DNA of 61,890 bases from Ectopseudomonas guguanensis (GCF_900104265.1 NZ_FNJJ01000007.1:1-61890), one strand, 5' to 3'. Positions 44,473 to 53,352 are shown, counted from the first letter of the stretch. Notes: generated from the sequence alone by a model not told the origin. Translations and numbers: made by a program.

Positions 44473-45366
44473 ATGCTCCGACTGCAGTTCCTGGATAACC
44501 GCCAAGCGCCGGTCTGGCTGACCGACGAGCGCCTGACCATCGGCCAGGACAGCCGTAACCAGCTGGTGCTCGGCGATGCCGGGATCGCCAGCTTCCACGC
44601 CGAGATCCGCCAGGATCACGGCTACTACTACCTCAGCGATACCGGTCAGGGCTCCACCTGGGTCAATGAGCAGCGCGTCGGTACGCGCTTTCAGCTGCGC
44701 GACGGGGATCGCCTGCGCCTGGGTGCCGTCGAGCTGCTGCTGGTCGACCCGTCGAAAAGCGCGGCCAGGCCGGAAGCCGCCGCGCCGCGCTGGTTTCTCC
44801 AGGTGATCCAGGGCGAACACCAGGGGCGCAAGTTCCATGTCCACGGCTCGATGACCTTTGGCCGCTCGAGCAAGTGCGAGCTGTGCTTCAGCGATCTGGA
44901 GCTGTCGCGCCGGCATTGCGAGTTCTTTCTCAAGGACGACGTACTGGAGGTCAAGGATCTCGCCTCGGCCAACGGCGTGATGGTCAACCAGCAGAAGGTC
45001 AGGACCGCCGTGCTGCAACCGGGCGATCAGCTGAAGATGGGCTCGGTGACGCTGCTGGTGATCGGGCCGAAGGTGAGCGTGAGCGAGGCGCCCGACGAGG
45101 ATGCCACCCAGTTCATGCGCGTGAGCGACCTGCCGCCTGCGTTGGCCGCCAAAGCCGCTGGTAGCGCCCCGCAGAGCGCGCCGGTGCCGCAGGCGCGCGT
45201 CAACGTCAAGGCCGCGCCGGCGGCGGCCAATCCGTTGCGCGCTGCGGCCCAGGCCAAGGCTACCCCCGTTGCCGCGTCATCCGCCGGCAGGCTGTGGCTC
45301 GGCGGTTTCGTATTGCTGCTGATCGGCGTGGGCCTCGGTGCCGTTTCGATGCGGTTATTGGGTTGA
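44473..45366 (+). CDS. Double FHA-domain membrane-anchored protein
   Basis: The 297 residues contain two FHA phosphothreonine-binding domains. FHA1 is at ~20-75 (LTIGQDSRNQLVLGDAGIAS, then FHAEIRQDHG). FHA2 is at ~128-185 (MTFGRSSKCELCFSDLELSR, then RHCEFF and LASANGVMVN). A Pro/Ala-rich linker and a C-terminal membrane segment (GGFVLLLIGVGLGAVSM) follow. It starts 15 bp after the kinase stop and probably reads or scaffolds kinase-phosphorylated targets at the membrane. Confidence 0.92.
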   Translation: MLRLQFLDNRQAPVWLTDERLTIGQDSRNQLVLGDAGIASFHAEIRQDHGYYYLSDTGQGSTWVNEQRVGTRFQLRDGDRLRLGAVELLLVDPSKSAARPEAAAPRWFLQVIQGEHQGRKFHVHGSMTFGRSSKCELCFSDLELSRRHCEFFLKDDVLEVKDLASANGVMVNQQKVRTAVLQPGDQLKMGSVTLLVIGPKVSVSEAPDEDATQFMRVSDLPPALAAKAAGSAPQSAPVPQARVNVKAAPAAANPLRAAAQAKATPVAASSAGRLWLGGFVLLLIGVGLGAVSMRLLG

Positions 45367-45546
45367 GTCGGGGCCGGTGCAATCCGCCAGAACCGGGGTG
45401 GCGGGTTGCACCCGCCCTACGGGATCGCGGTCGTGTCGTAGGGCGGGGGCACCCCGCCGTTGCCGTACCGCGGGTGGTGCGCACGGCACACCCTTCGGGC
45501 GGTTGCCGTACGGCGCGACTCTGCCGTAGGGTGCGCCGTGCGCACC
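45367..45546. repeat. Repeat-rich intergenic region with GTAGGGTGCGC-family units
   Basis: GTAGGGTGCGCCGTGCGCACC lies at 45526-45546. An inverted degenerate unit (GGTGGTGCGCACGGCACACC) is near 45473. A separate hairpin pairs GGCGGGTTGCACCCGCCC around 45401-45418. There is no ORF beyond shadows. The block separates the convergent FHA and hypothetical genes. Confidence 0.7.
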
Positions 45547-45570
45547 GAATGCCCCGAGCCACGCCACCTC

Positions 45571-45900
45571 TCAAGCCGGCGTCACACGCCTGCGCTCCGC
45601 ACGGATCTCCGGCAAATCGCTGCGGCGCAGGTAGACGCGCAAGGGTTCGCTGAGGTTGACCCGGTCGTCGATGCGTTGCTCCTGCAGCCAGGCCAGGCGC
45701 TGGCGATCCAGGCGCATCAGCTCGCCTTCGTCGGCATGCCAGACGTATTCGCAGGTGGGGGTGATGGTCTCGGCCGGCACGTCGAGGCCGAAGCTGTCTT
45801 CGGAAAAACGCAGCAGGTACTGGCCGGTCTTGGCGTTTAAGCCGACGAAGCCCTGCAGCTGGTCGGCGGCCTGGCAGATCTGGGCGGACGTGATACTCAT
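45571..45900 (-). CDS. Conserved hypothetical protein, 109 residues
   Basis: It starts MSITSAQICQAADQLQGFVG and has a beta-rich middle (KTGQYLLRFSEDSFGLDVPA) and a C-terminal basic end. GAGG precedes the ATG. No signal peptide or known motif is evident. The composition suggests a small globular cytosolic protein of a Pseudomonas-restricted family. Confidence 0.75.
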   Translation of the reverse strand: MSITSAQICQAADQLQGFVGLNAKTGQYLLRFSEDSFGLDVPAETITPTCEYVWHADEGELMRLDRQRLAWLQEQRIDDRVNLSEPLRVYLRRSDLPEIRAERRRVTPA

Positions 45901-45998
45901 GGCAAACCTCGTTTCCTGTGGGGTTTGCAGGCAAGGCGAATGGTTCTGTTTATCGGCGCAGCCTAATGCCTGAACGGCTGACGGCGCGTTGCCGTGGA

Positions 45999-46400
45999 TC
46001 AAGGAAGCCGTTTCAGGGTCGGCAATACCTGTTCGCGAAGCAGCGGCGCCAGGTCATCCGGCAGGGGCAGGGCGGTATCGAGCCAGCGCAGCTCTTCCAG
46101 CTCGGCGGCCGGCTGCACGGCGTGGGGCAGGGCGGCGCGATAGATGTCGGCCTGCACCCAGGTGTCGGCCTCGTTGGCGGCGGGCGCCTGGAACTGGCCG
46201 AGCGGTCGCAGCGCGCCGGCGTCCAGATGCAGGTTGAGCTCCTCGAGCAGTTCGCGTTCCAGTGCCGACAGGGCGTCTTCGCCCGGCTCGCGTTTGCCGC
46301 CAGGCAGCATGAAGAAACGGGTATTGCGCTTGCGCACCAGCAGCAGACGGCCTCGTTCGTCGAGCAGGCAGGCGGCGGCGATATGCAGGGTGGTGTTCAT
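45999..46400 (-). CDS. Nudix hydrolase
   Basis: This 133-residue Nudix protein has its box at residues 35-57 (GKREPGEDALSALERELLEE). The catalytic Glu and RE..EE positions are intact, but the usual final Gly is Asn. It should hydrolyse nucleoside-diphosphate-linked compounds (MutT/ADP-ribose type). Specificity cannot be read. The open frame runs upstream into non-conserved sequence; MNTTLHIAAACLL is the natural start. Confidence 0.9.
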   Translation of the reverse strand: MNTTLHIAAACLLDERGRLLLVRKRNTRFFMLPGGKREPGEDALSALERELLEELNLHLDAGALRPLGQFQAPAANEADTWVQADIYRAALPHAVQPAAELEELRWLDTALPLPDDLAPLLREQVLPTLKRLP

Positions 46401-46510
46401 GGGACAGGCACAGAACTGGTGGCGTCTCTGGCGAAACCGCACAACGCAAGTTGCAAAGCTTCGCCCCGGGGCGGGGCTCCTACAGGGAAGCTTGGACGCC
46501 TTGTCAGATA

Positions 46511-46532
46511 GGGCGCCCCGTTCGGGGCGCCC
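46511..46532 (-). terminator. GC-rich hairpin after the YebC-family gene
   Basis: GGGCGCCCC and GGGGCGCCC form a perfect 9-bp stem with a GTTC loop, 8 bp beyond the stop of the 46541-47242 gene. No T-run follows on the minus strand, so termination may be weak. Confidence 0.6.
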
Positions 46533-46540
46533 GCCAGGCG

Positions 46541-47242
46541 TCAGCCGGCCAGGCCAACGTAGACGTTCTGCACGTCGTCGTGACCGTCGATGGCTTCGAG
46601 GAAGGCCTCGACTTCTTCCATCTGCTCCGGGGTCAGGCTGGTCACTGGGTTCTTCGGGCGGTAGCCGAGCTTGGCCGAGTTGACGGTGAAGCCCTGCTCC
46701 GGCAGCGCCTTGCACACGGCGTCGAGGTCGGTCGGATCGGTGATGAACAGGGTCGCGCCCTCGTCATCGGGGACGAAGTCCTGGGCGCCGGCCTCGATGG
46801 CGGCCAGTTCCGGATCGGCGCCGCTGTCGCTGCTGGCCTCGATCAGGCCGACATGGTCGAAGTCCCAGCTGACCGAGCCGGACGCACCGAGCTGGCCCTT
46901 GCGGAACAGCACGCGAATCTCGGCCACGGTGCGGTTGACGTTGTCGGTCAGGCACTCGACGATCAGCGGCACCTGATGCGGGGCGAAGCCTTCGTAGAGA
47001 GTGCGCTCATAGTTGATCACCTCGCCGGACAGGCCGGCGCCTTTCTTGATGGCGCGCTCCAGGGTGTCCTTGGGCATCGAAGCCTTCTTGGCCTGGTGCA
47101 CGGCCAGGCGCAGCTTGGGGTTCATGTCCGGGTCGGCGCCGTTGCGCGCGGCGATCATGATTTCCTTCACCAGCTTGCCGAAGATCTTGCCTCGGGCATT
47201 GGCGGCGGCTTCTTTGGGTTTGGCTTTCCACTGGGCGCCCAT
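46541..47242 (-). CDS. YebC/PmpR (TACO1) family protein
   Basis: This 233-residue protein has the family's N-terminal helical domain ([20 protein letters not shown]), the loop [20 protein letters not shown] and the middle block [20 protein letters not shown]. The E. coli YeeN/YebC relatives are transcription- or translation-linked, and recent work ties YebC to relief of ribosome stalling. Length is normal. Confidence 0.92.
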   Translation of the reverse strand: MGAQWKAKPKEAAANARGKIFGKLVKEIMIAARNGADPDMNPKLRLAVHQAKKASMPKDTLERAIKKGAGLSGEVINYERTLYEGFAPHQVPLIVECLTDNVNRTVAEIRVLFRKGQLGASGSVSWDFDHVGLIEASSDSGADPELAAIEAGAQDFVPDDEGATLFITDPTDLDAVCKALPEQGFTVNSAKLGYRPKNPVTSLTPEQMEEVEAFLEAIDGHDDVQNVYVGLAG

Positions 47243-47413
47243 CTGGGGTCTCCTGGCCGATAGGTGAGACGGCGTCGCGGCGCGCGAACGGCGGCCGGAC
47301 GATCGGTTAGGCTGCGGATTCTAGTGCGTTGCGGCGCCGGCGGCACGCGCAATTTCCGCCCGGCATGATCGCTGGGAAGGCGCCGGCGCAGAGGGGCGCG
47401 CCGGCGGGGTGGT

Positions 47414-47545
47414 TCAGAGGTCGGGCGAGTGGCTGCCGAGCAGGGTTTGCCCGTGCTTTCGGGTGCGCTTGGCCAGGCGTTTCTCCTGGGCGGTCTTCAG
47501 CGGCTTTTTCTTGTGTTCCTTGTGCGAATCCAGACTCTTGCTCAT
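47414..47545 (-). CDS. Small highly basic protein, 43 residues
   Basis: The minus-strand product is MSKSLDSHKEHKKKPLKTAQ plus 23 residues (EKRLAKRTRKHGQTLLGSHS, PDL). A third of the residues are Lys/Arg/His. It is conserved-looking in style, with a clean start and stop and a GGAGATACC site upstream of the ATG. A nucleic-acid or ribosome-bound role is plausible; no family name is known to me. Confidence 0.65.
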   Translation of the reverse strand: MSKSLDSHKEHKKKPLKTAQEKRLAKRTRKHGQTLLGSHSPDL

Positions 47546-47772
47546 GGCGGTATCTCCGGTAAAGGCATCATCGATTGGGGAAAAGAGTTCTCGGCACTTT
47601 CACCTCCTCGGCTCCCGGAGCCCGCTGTCATCTTGCATTGCCATCTGAGCATAGCTGCTGGCCATGAATCGGGTGGGAAACGCGACGGGTAACATGCGGT
47701 AGCGAATCGGCCGCGGGCGTGGCGGCAGGCTTTTCTATGCTTGCCCTTTTCACGCTGCTCAAGGAGGCCGTC

Positions 47773-48483
47773 ATGTCCCGCCTTTTTCATCGTCTCGCCG
47801 GCGCCGCGCTGGCCTTGCTCATGCTGCTGGGGGGCGGCCTGGCCTCGGCGCAGCAGGAAAGCCTGCGTATCGGCATCATCGGCACCGGCAACATCGGTAG
47901 CGCACTGGCCCGGCTATGGGTCGAGGCCGGGCATGAAGTGATGATCTCTTCCCGCCACCCCGAACGTTTGCAGCCGCTGGCCGACGAGCTGGGGGAGCGT
48001 GCGCGCGTCGGCACGCCGCGTGAGGCCGCCGCCTTTGGCGAAGTGATCCTGCTGGCGGTACCCTATGCCGCCACCCCGCAGGTCGGCCGCGACTATGCCG
48101 CCGAACTGGCCGGCAAGGTGCTGCTCGATGCCGGCAACCCCCGGCCGGAGCGCGACGGGCCGATGGCCGAGCAGGCCGTCGAACTGGGTGCCGGGCTGGC
48201 TTCGCAGCAGTTCCTGCCAGGCGTGCGCCTGGTGCGCGCGTTCAATGCGATCTCCGCACACAACCTGCGCAGCCAGGCCCATCGCCCGGGCGAGAAGCTG
48301 GCCATCCCGCTGGCCGCGGACGACCAGGCCGCCCTGCAGGTGGCGGCGCGTCTGGTGAGCGACGCCGGCTTCGATCCGGTGATAGTCGGGCCGCTTTCCA
48401 GCGCCAAGTCGTTCGATTTCAACAGCGGCGTCTCGGCGCGCATGCCGACGGCGCGGCAGCTGCGCGAAATGCTGGGCTTGTGA
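47773..48483 (+). CDS. NADPH-dependent F420 reductase-like protein with an export signal
   Basis: The 236-residue product begins with a hydrophobic leader (LFHRLAGAALALLMLLGGGL, ASAQ) and then the dinucleotide motif RIGIIGTGNIGSALARLWVE of the F420H2:NADP reductase/ketol-acid-like family. Further motifs are VEAGHEVMISSRHPERL, VILLAVPYAA and VRAFNAISAHNL. AAGGAGG at 47761-47767 supports the ATG at 47773. A signal peptide is unusual for this cytosolic family; see findings. Confidence 0.88.
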   Translation: MSRLFHRLAGAALALLMLLGGGLASAQQESLRIGIIGTGNIGSALARLWVEAGHEVMISSRHPERLQPLADELGERARVGTPREAAAFGEVILLAVPYAATPQVGRDYAAELAGKVLLDAGNPRPERDGPMAEQAVELGAGLASQQFLPGVRLVRAFNAISAHNLRSQAHRPGEKLAIPLAADDQAALQVAARLVSDAGFDPVIVGPLSSAKSFDFNSGVSARMPTARQLREMLGL

Positions 48484-48514
48484 GGCCAAGCCCCGGACAT
48501 CCGTGGCCGAGGGC

Positions 48515-49249
48515 CTACAGATTGCGCCAGATCAGTTGCAGCCCGGCCAGCAGGATGCCCAACCGGGCGATGCGGTAGAACCACTGGTGGTTGACCCGCG
48601 ATTGCAGCCACAACCCGCTCCATACCCCCAGCGGCACGATGGGAGCGAGCATCAGGCTGAGCAGCAGGTTGTCCCGGCTGAACTGACCCAGGGCGGCGTA
48701 GGGGAATAGCTTTGCCGCGTTGGTCAGCAGGAAGAACAGGTTGATGGTGGCGACGAAGCGCAGCTTGTCCAGCTGCTGCGGCAGCAGGTGCATCATCACC
48801 GGTGGGCCGCCGGCGTGGGCGACGAAGCTGGTGAAGCCGGCCAGGCTCGACAGCAGCAGGCCACGGCCCTTGTGCAGCGGCCTCGGCGCCTGGTTGGTGA
48901 GCAGCAGGCCGAGGCCGACGAAGCTCACGGCAATGACCCCGATCAGCAGGCCGATGGCGCGTTCATCGAAGAAGCCGAAGGTCAGCGACCCGATGGCGAT
49001 GCCGATCACCGCGCCCGGCAGCATGACCTTGAGGTTGGCCGTATCCCATCTGCCCCAGTAGGCCTTCAGCCCGACCACATCGGCCAGGCAGAGAATCGGC
49101 AGCATCACCGCCACGGCCTGCTTCGGCGAGGTGGCCAATGCCAGCAGCGGCACGGCGATGCCGCCCAGGGCGCCGCCAAAACCACCCTTGGACAGGCCGG
49201 TGAGAAACACCGCCGGCAGGGCGAACAGAAGGAAATCGTGCAGGGTCAT
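48515..49249 (-). CDS. TSUP family (TauE/SafE) membrane transporter
   Basis: This 244-residue protein has about eight membrane segments. It has the repeated TSUP signature GLSKGGFGGALGGIAVPLLA near the N-terminus and a weaker second copy (FTSFVAHAGGPPVMMHLLP). The family moves sulfite, sulfonates or organic anions. No sulfur-oxidation partner is adjacent, so the substrate is unassigned. Confidence 0.9.
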   Translation of the reverse strand: MTLHDFLLFALPAVFLTGLSKGGFGGALGGIAVPLLALATSPKQAVAVMLPILCLADVVGLKAYWGRWDTANLKVMLPGAVIGIAIGSLTFGFFDERAIGLLIGVIAVSFVGLGLLLTNQAPRPLHKGRGLLLSSLAGFTSFVAHAGGPPVMMHLLPQQLDKLRFVATINLFFLLTNAAKLFPYAALGQFSRDNLLLSLMLAPIVPLGVWSGLWLQSRVNHQWFYRIARLGILLAGLQLIWRNL

Positions 49250-49382
49250 GGGCTTGGATCAACGGCGCAGGAGCGCGCAGGTTAGCAGCCGCATGGCGCT
49301 GTGTGGCTTTTTTCCCCGGCCTCTGTGTCTGTCTGCGTCGAGGCGCGGCTGTTCTAATGCCGGTTCACTCGACGCGAGGTTG

Positions 49383-50282
49383 ATGGCCATGACGCCCAAG
49401 GATCTGCTGCTGGCACTGCTGGTGATCGTCGTCTGGGGCCTGAACTTCGTGGTGATCAAGGTCGGCCTGCACGGCATGCCGCCGATGCTGATGGGCGCCC
49501 TGCGGTTTCTGCTCGCGGCCTTTCCGGCGATTTTCTTCGTGCGCCGGCCGCAGGTACCGCTGCGCTGGATGCTGGCCTATGGCATGACCATTTCGCTGGG
49601 ACAGTTCGCCTTCCTCTTCTACGCCATGTACGTTGGCATGCCGGCGGGCCTGGCGTCGCTGGTGCTGCAATCGCAGGCGTTCTTCACCCTGTTCTTCGCC
49701 GCCCTGTTGCTCGGTGAGCGACTGCGCGGCAGCAACCTGTTCGGCTTGCTGGTGGCGGCCAGCGGCCTGGTACTGATCGGTTTGCAGGGCGGGCAGGCGA
49801 TGACCCTGGCCGGCTTCGCCCTGACCATCGCGGCGGCGTCGATGTGGGCGCTGGGCAACGTGGTGACGCGCAAGCTGGGCAAGGTCAATCTGGTCGGTCT
49901 GGTGGTCTGGGGCAGTCTGATCCCGCCCTTGCCGTTCCTGGCCCTGTCGCTGTGGCTGGAAGGCCCGGAGTTGATCGGCCATTCGCTGCGCACGCTCGGC
50001 GTGGACTCGCTGCTGGTGCTGGCCTACCTGGCATTCGGCGCCACCATTCTCGGCTACGGCCTGTGGAGCCGCCTGCTGTCGCGCTACCCGGCCAGCCAGG
50101 TGGCGCCGTTCTCCCTGCTGGTGCCGGTGGTGGGCATCAGCTCCTCGGCGCTGTTGCTGGGCGAGCGCCTTGGCACCCTGCAGATGATGGGGGCGGCGCT
50201 GGTGATGGCCGGGCTGCTGATCAACGTCTGGGGCGGACGTCTGCTCGACAGCTGGCGCCAGCGCGCAGCGGGCACCGTTTGA
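49383..50282 (+). CDS. eamA: O-acetylserine/cysteine exporter EamA
   Basis: This 299-residue protein has ten membrane segments in two EamA repeats. It matches the E. coli EamA length and motifs as I recall them: ALLVIVVWGLNFVVIKVGLH, AFPAIFFVRRPQVPL, GMPAGLASLVLQSQAFFT and VAPFSLLVPVVGISSSALLL. It exports cysteine-pathway metabolites. GAGG precedes the ATG. It is divergent from the TSUP gene. Confidence 0.9.
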   Translation: MAMTPKDLLLALLVIVVWGLNFVVIKVGLHGMPPMLMGALRFLLAAFPAIFFVRRPQVPLRWMLAYGMTISLGQFAFLFYAMYVGMPAGLASLVLQSQAFFTLFFAALLLGERLRGSNLFGLLVAASGLVLIGLQGGQAMTLAGFALTIAAASMWALGNVVTRKLGKVNLVGLVVWGSLIPPLPFLALSLWLEGPELIGHSLRTLGVDSLLVLAYLAFGATILGYGLWSRLLSRYPASQVAPFSLLVPVVGISSSALLLGERLGTLQMMGAALVMAGLLINVWGGRLLDSWRQRAAGTV

Positions 50283-50291
50283 CGCCATGGC

Positions 50292-50825
50292 TCAGGGCTC
50301 GGAGCGTCTTTCCGGCAGGCGCTCGAGGATCTGATCCAGGCGTTGCAGGATCTTCTGATCGATCTTTTCGTGCAGGCGCATGATTTCCAGCTCCGCACGC
50401 AGGTTCACCTCGAAGTCCAGTCGCGCTGCCAGGCGATCCTTCGCCGCCTGGCGGTTCTGGCTCATCATGATGATCGGCGCCTGGATCGCCGCCAGGGTCG
50501 ACAGCATCAGGTTGAGGAAGATATAGGGGTAGGGATCGAAAGCCAGGCCGAAGTGCGACAGCACGTCGGTGTTGAGCAGCATCCAGCCGAGCATGGTCAG
50601 TGAAAAGCAGATGATGAAGGTCCACGAGCCGCCGACCGCAGCGACGGTATCCGAGAGCCTTTCGCCGAAGGTCGACTCTTCATCCGAGGCATCGGCCGCA
50701 TCACGGCTGATGGGCCGGCGCTGGCGAATCTGCTCGAGAACGTGGGTTTCTTCCGGCTCCAGCTCGTGAAGCGATTTGCCGAGCAGGTTCTGGGCGAGTT
50801 GTTGCAGGGGGTGCGATGTATTCAT
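50292..50825 (-). CDS. DUF1003 family membrane protein
   Basis: The 177 residues have two membrane segments (FIICFSLTMLGWMLLNTDVL; YIFLNLMLSTLAAIQAPIIM). The DUF1003 signature FDPYPYIFLNLMLS and QAPIIMMSQNRQAAKDRL follows, then a C-terminal coiled coil (LEIMRLHEKIDQKILQRLDQ). The function is unknown. It ends 10 bp from the EamA stop (convergent). Confidence 0.92.
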   Translation of the reverse strand: MNTSHPLQQLAQNLLGKSLHELEPEETHVLEQIRQRRPISRDAADASDEESTFGERLSDTVAAVGGSWTFIICFSLTMLGWMLLNTDVLSHFGLAFDPYPYIFLNLMLSTLAAIQAPIIMMSQNRQAAKDRLAARLDFEVNLRAELEIMRLHEKIDQKILQRLDQILERLPERRSEP

Positions 50826-50899
50826 CTGGGCCGCTCGCTGGGGGAGATGGCCAGATGCTGAACCGGATCAGCGTCACTGTCACGGGGGCATGCAGGGAA

Positions 50900-50929
50900 A
50901 CCGAAGAGCGACCGCAGGCGCTCTTCGGT
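50900..50929 (-). terminator. Stem-loop after the parvulin gene
   Basis: ACCGAAGAGCG and CGCTCTTCGGT form a perfect 11-bp stem with an 8-nt loop, just past the stop at 50938. Confidence 0.75.
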
Positions 50930-50937
50930 CGGGGCGG

Positions 50938-51219
50938 TCAGTCCTGGCGGCTGGTGACTTCCAGCAGGTGGTAGCCGAACTGGGTCTTCACCGGACCCTG
51001 CACCACGCCAACCGGCGCGCTGAACACCACGGTGTCGAATTCCTTGACCATCTGGCCCGGGCCGAAGGAGCCCAGATCGCCGCCGCTACGGCCGGATGGG
51101 CAGGTGGAGTTGTCACGGGCCAGCTGGGCGAAGTCGGCACCGCCCTCGATGGCGGCTTTCAGTTCGTTGCACTTGTCTTCGCTGGCAACCAGGATGTGGC
51201 GGGCAGTGGCGCGGGCCAT
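50938..51219 (-). CDS. ppiC: Parvulin-type peptidyl-prolyl isomerase (PpiC)
   Basis: The 93-residue single-domain parvulin covers nearly the whole protein: TARHILVASEDKCNELKAAI, FAQLARDNSTCPSGRSGGDL, GSFGPGQMVKEFD and TQFGYHLLEV. No signal peptide is seen, so it acts in the cytosol. The length equals E. coli PpiC. It has its own downstream hairpin, so it is monocistronic. Confidence 0.93.
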   Translation of the reverse strand: MARATARHILVASEDKCNELKAAIEGGADFAQLARDNSTCPSGRSGGDLGSFGPGQMVKEFDTVVFSAPVGVVQGPVKTQFGYHLLEVTSRQD

Positions 51220-51374
51220 GGGAGTACCTCCTATCGAAATGAGGTGCAGAGCCTAGCGCAATCGTCTCGCCAAGCAAACGCCAAGCCGTTCGTCCACTGC
51301 TCGGGCAGGCATCGCCGTCTCGCTTATCCTGATTGTTGCGTGTGGCTAATTGCCCTCAACTCGGGAGCCAGCAG

Positions 51375-51716
51375 ATGAATACCCTGAGCATCGACGGTTG
51401 GCGCAAAGCCGACAACAACAGCAAGTCCGTCCCCATCGGCACCTTGCAGTTCCATGTCAGCGAGGCCGAGCACCTGCGGCTGGAACAGGCCGAGGAGGAG
51501 CTGCAGCGCAGCGGCGCCAGGGACACGATGATCGACGCCGACATGCAGACGCTGGAGCTGGTCATGCCCGCTGGCTTCGGTCCGCTGAACGAATGCAAGT
51601 GGCGGGTATACCTGGGTGGCGAAGAGGGGCGCGGCCAGTTTCACCTGGTCGGCTACGGCGCCGAGGACGGCAGCCTGTTCTACAGCAACGCGGTGATGGT
51701 CGACCTGCTGGGGTGA
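51375..51716 (+). CDS. Hypothetical protein, 113 residues
   Basis: It starts MNTLSIDGWRKADNNSKSVP and contains a mixed alpha/beta middle (EAEHLRLEQAEEELQRSGAR, LELVMPAGFGPLNECKWRVY) without recognised motifs. The ATG at 51375 is favoured over the in-frame extension because GGGAGCCAGCAG lies just upstream. No signal peptide. Confidence 0.72.
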   Translation: MNTLSIDGWRKADNNSKSVPIGTLQFHVSEAEHLRLEQAEEELQRSGARDTMIDADMQTLELVMPAGFGPLNECKWRVYLGGEEGRGQFHLVGYGAEDGSLFYSNAVMVDLLG

Positions 51717-51724
51717 CGGGTGCA

Positions 51725-51758
51725 GGCAAGGCCTTGCCCCGGCAGGCAAGGCGTTGCC
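51725..51758. repeat. Tandem short palindromes GGCAAGGCNTTGCC
   Basis: GGCAAGGCCTTGCC at 51725-51738 is a perfect palindrome; GGCAAGGCGTTGCC at 51745-51758 is a near copy. Together they form a hairpin-prone block 8 bp after the upstream stop codon and could stop transcription. Confidence 0.6.
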
Positions 51759-51852
51759 GCTGGGAACGACTCAGCCCCCCGATAACTGCGGGCTTGCTGC
51801 CGCTGGCCCGGAATCTGCTTCGCATGTGCCGAACGCTTTTGTCGGAGGCACC

Positions 51853-52302
51853 ATGACCAGCATCAACAACAGCACGCCTGCCATGCTCAGTTACTACGGC
51901 AGCCAGCTGAACAATCGTTCCGCCGCCGCCAGCGGTGACAACGACAGCCAGGCCGGGCAGGACCCGCTGGCAGATCTGCGGCGTTTCGCCAAGCAGATGG
52001 TGGCACGCAGTGAGGGGGGGCTGCTGCGGGCGATCAATGGCGGCGCGGCGGCGGCCGGCAATGCCGTGCAGCGCAGTGCCGGCAGTCAGGCAGCTGCACC
52101 TTCGGTGATTAAGTTGCCGGACGTGACCCAACTGGACCGCGACGATGCCGCCAAGCTGCTGCAGCAGGTTCAGAAGATGGTCGACGCCGGCCTCGACGGC
52201 AGCGTGCGCATCGCCGGGCGCAACGGCGACAAGCAGACCGACTCGCTGGAAACCTACCGCCAGTGGCTGCAGGAGCAGGGCGGGATCAGCGTCTACGCCT
52301 GA
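51853..52302 (+). CDS. Hypothetical protein, 149 residues, polar
   Basis: The product starts MTSINNSTPAMLSYYGSQLN, is Ala/Ser/Gln-rich, lacks a signal peptide and has a C-terminal helical part (DRDDAAKLLQQVQKMVDAGL, ETYRQWLQEQGGISVYA). Its style resembles secreted or flagellum-linked small proteins, but no family is recognised. TCGGAGGCACC upstream gives a GGAGG site. The GGDEF gene ends 1 bp from its stop on the other strand. Confidence 0.7.
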   Translation: MTSINNSTPAMLSYYGSQLNNRSAAASGDNDSQAGQDPLADLRRFAKQMVARSEGGLLRAINGGAAAAGNAVQRSAGSQAAAPSVIKLPDVTQLDRDDAAKLLQQVQKMVDAGLDGSVRIAGRNGDKQTDSLETYRQWLQEQGGISVYA

Positions 52303-53352
52303 TCAGCCCGGGGCCGGGCTGGTCTCCCCCAGGTCTTCGCGGCTGATCACCCGGTTGCGGCCGGCGCGTTTGGCCGCGTAGGTACGCCGGTCGGCCGCCA
52401 GCATCAGCTCGTCCAGGGATTGCCCGTCCACCCTGAAGCTCGACACCCCGGCGCTCAGCGTCATCGACAGGGCGTCGCCATCCACCCGCAGCGGCTCCGC
52501 CGCCAGGCGCGCGCGCAGGCTGTCGGCGATGTCCCGGGCCTGGCCCGCTGTGCTGCCTGGCAGCAGCACGGCAAACTCCTCGCCACCGAGGCGGCAGAAC
52601 AGATCATTGAAGCGCAGGCGTTGCGCCAGCACCGTGGCGAAGTGAGTCAGGGCGCGGTCGCCGACTTCATGGCCGAAGCGGTCGTTGATCTGCTTGAAGT
52701 GATCGATATCGAGAAATACCAGCGCCAGCGGCGTGCCGCTGCGCAACGCGTGGGCGCGCTCGCGCTCGAACACTTCGGTCAGTTTCAGCCGGTTCGGCAG
52801 GCCGGTCAGGGCGTCGGTGGTGGCCTGCTCGGTGAGGCGCCTTTCGTTGAGAATGCGGCTGCGCTCGTAGATATGCGCGAAGATCATCACCGCCAGGCTG
52901 GCCAGACCGAGATTGGCGATGATCTCAACGTTCTGCAGCAGGCTCTCTGAGGAAAATCGTCGGCTGAAGACGAACAGGCCGATGCCGACGAACAGTATCG
53001 AGCCGTACATGCCCAGGCGCAGCCCCAGAAGCATGTAGCAGATGATGGGAATCGACTGTATCCAGGCGAATACCGCGAAGGTGGTGTGGGTCTGACCCAG
53101 CGCCACCATCATGATGCTGAAGAACGGCAGCAGGTAAACCGCGGTCAATAGCTGCAGGTCGCGGGTTCGCTCGATGATGGTCAGCAGGTACAGCGATACG
53201 GCGGCATAGGCGATCTCCAGAGCGGCCAGCAGCCAGTTATCGTGCAGCAGGTTGACCACGGAGAAGAACAAACCGCCGCTCAGGGTGATCCATAGCAGGG
53301 CTTTGAGGACCAGGCGGCGATGTTGTTCGTTCTTGGCGAAATAACCGGGCAT
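52303..53352 (-). CDS. Membrane-bound diguanylate cyclase (GGDEF), second copy
   Basis: This 349-residue protein has five or six hydrophobic segments in residues 15-170 and a C-terminal GGDEF domain starting ATTDALTGLPNRLKLTEVFE. The active loop is CRLGGEEFAVLLPGS (GGEEF), with DIDHFKQINDRFGHEVGDRA before it. It resembles the cyclase at 40464 in architecture but is not a recent duplicate. The ATG at 53352 is chosen over a longer open frame. Confidence 0.9.
   Translation of the reverse strand: MPGYFAKNEQHRRLVLKALLWITLSGGLFFSVVNLLHDNWLLAALEIAYAAVSLYLLTIIERTRDLQLLTAVYLLPFFSIMMVALGQTHTTFAVFAWIQSIPIICYMLLGLRLGMYGSILFVGIGLFVFSRRFSSESLLQNVEIIANLGLASLAVMIFAHIYERSRILNERRLTEQATTDALTGLPNRLKLTEVFERERAHALRSGTPLALVFLDIDHFKQINDRFGHEVGDRALTHFATVLAQRLRFNDLFCRLGGEEFAVLLPGSTAGQARDIADSLRARLAAEPLRVDGDALSMTLSAGVSSFRVDGQSLDELMLAADRRTYAAKRAGRNRVISREDLGETSPAPG

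Noticed and set aside
42168..45366. Type VI secretion regulatory locus
   Set aside because: No tss, hcp or vgrG genes are present anywhere in the window.
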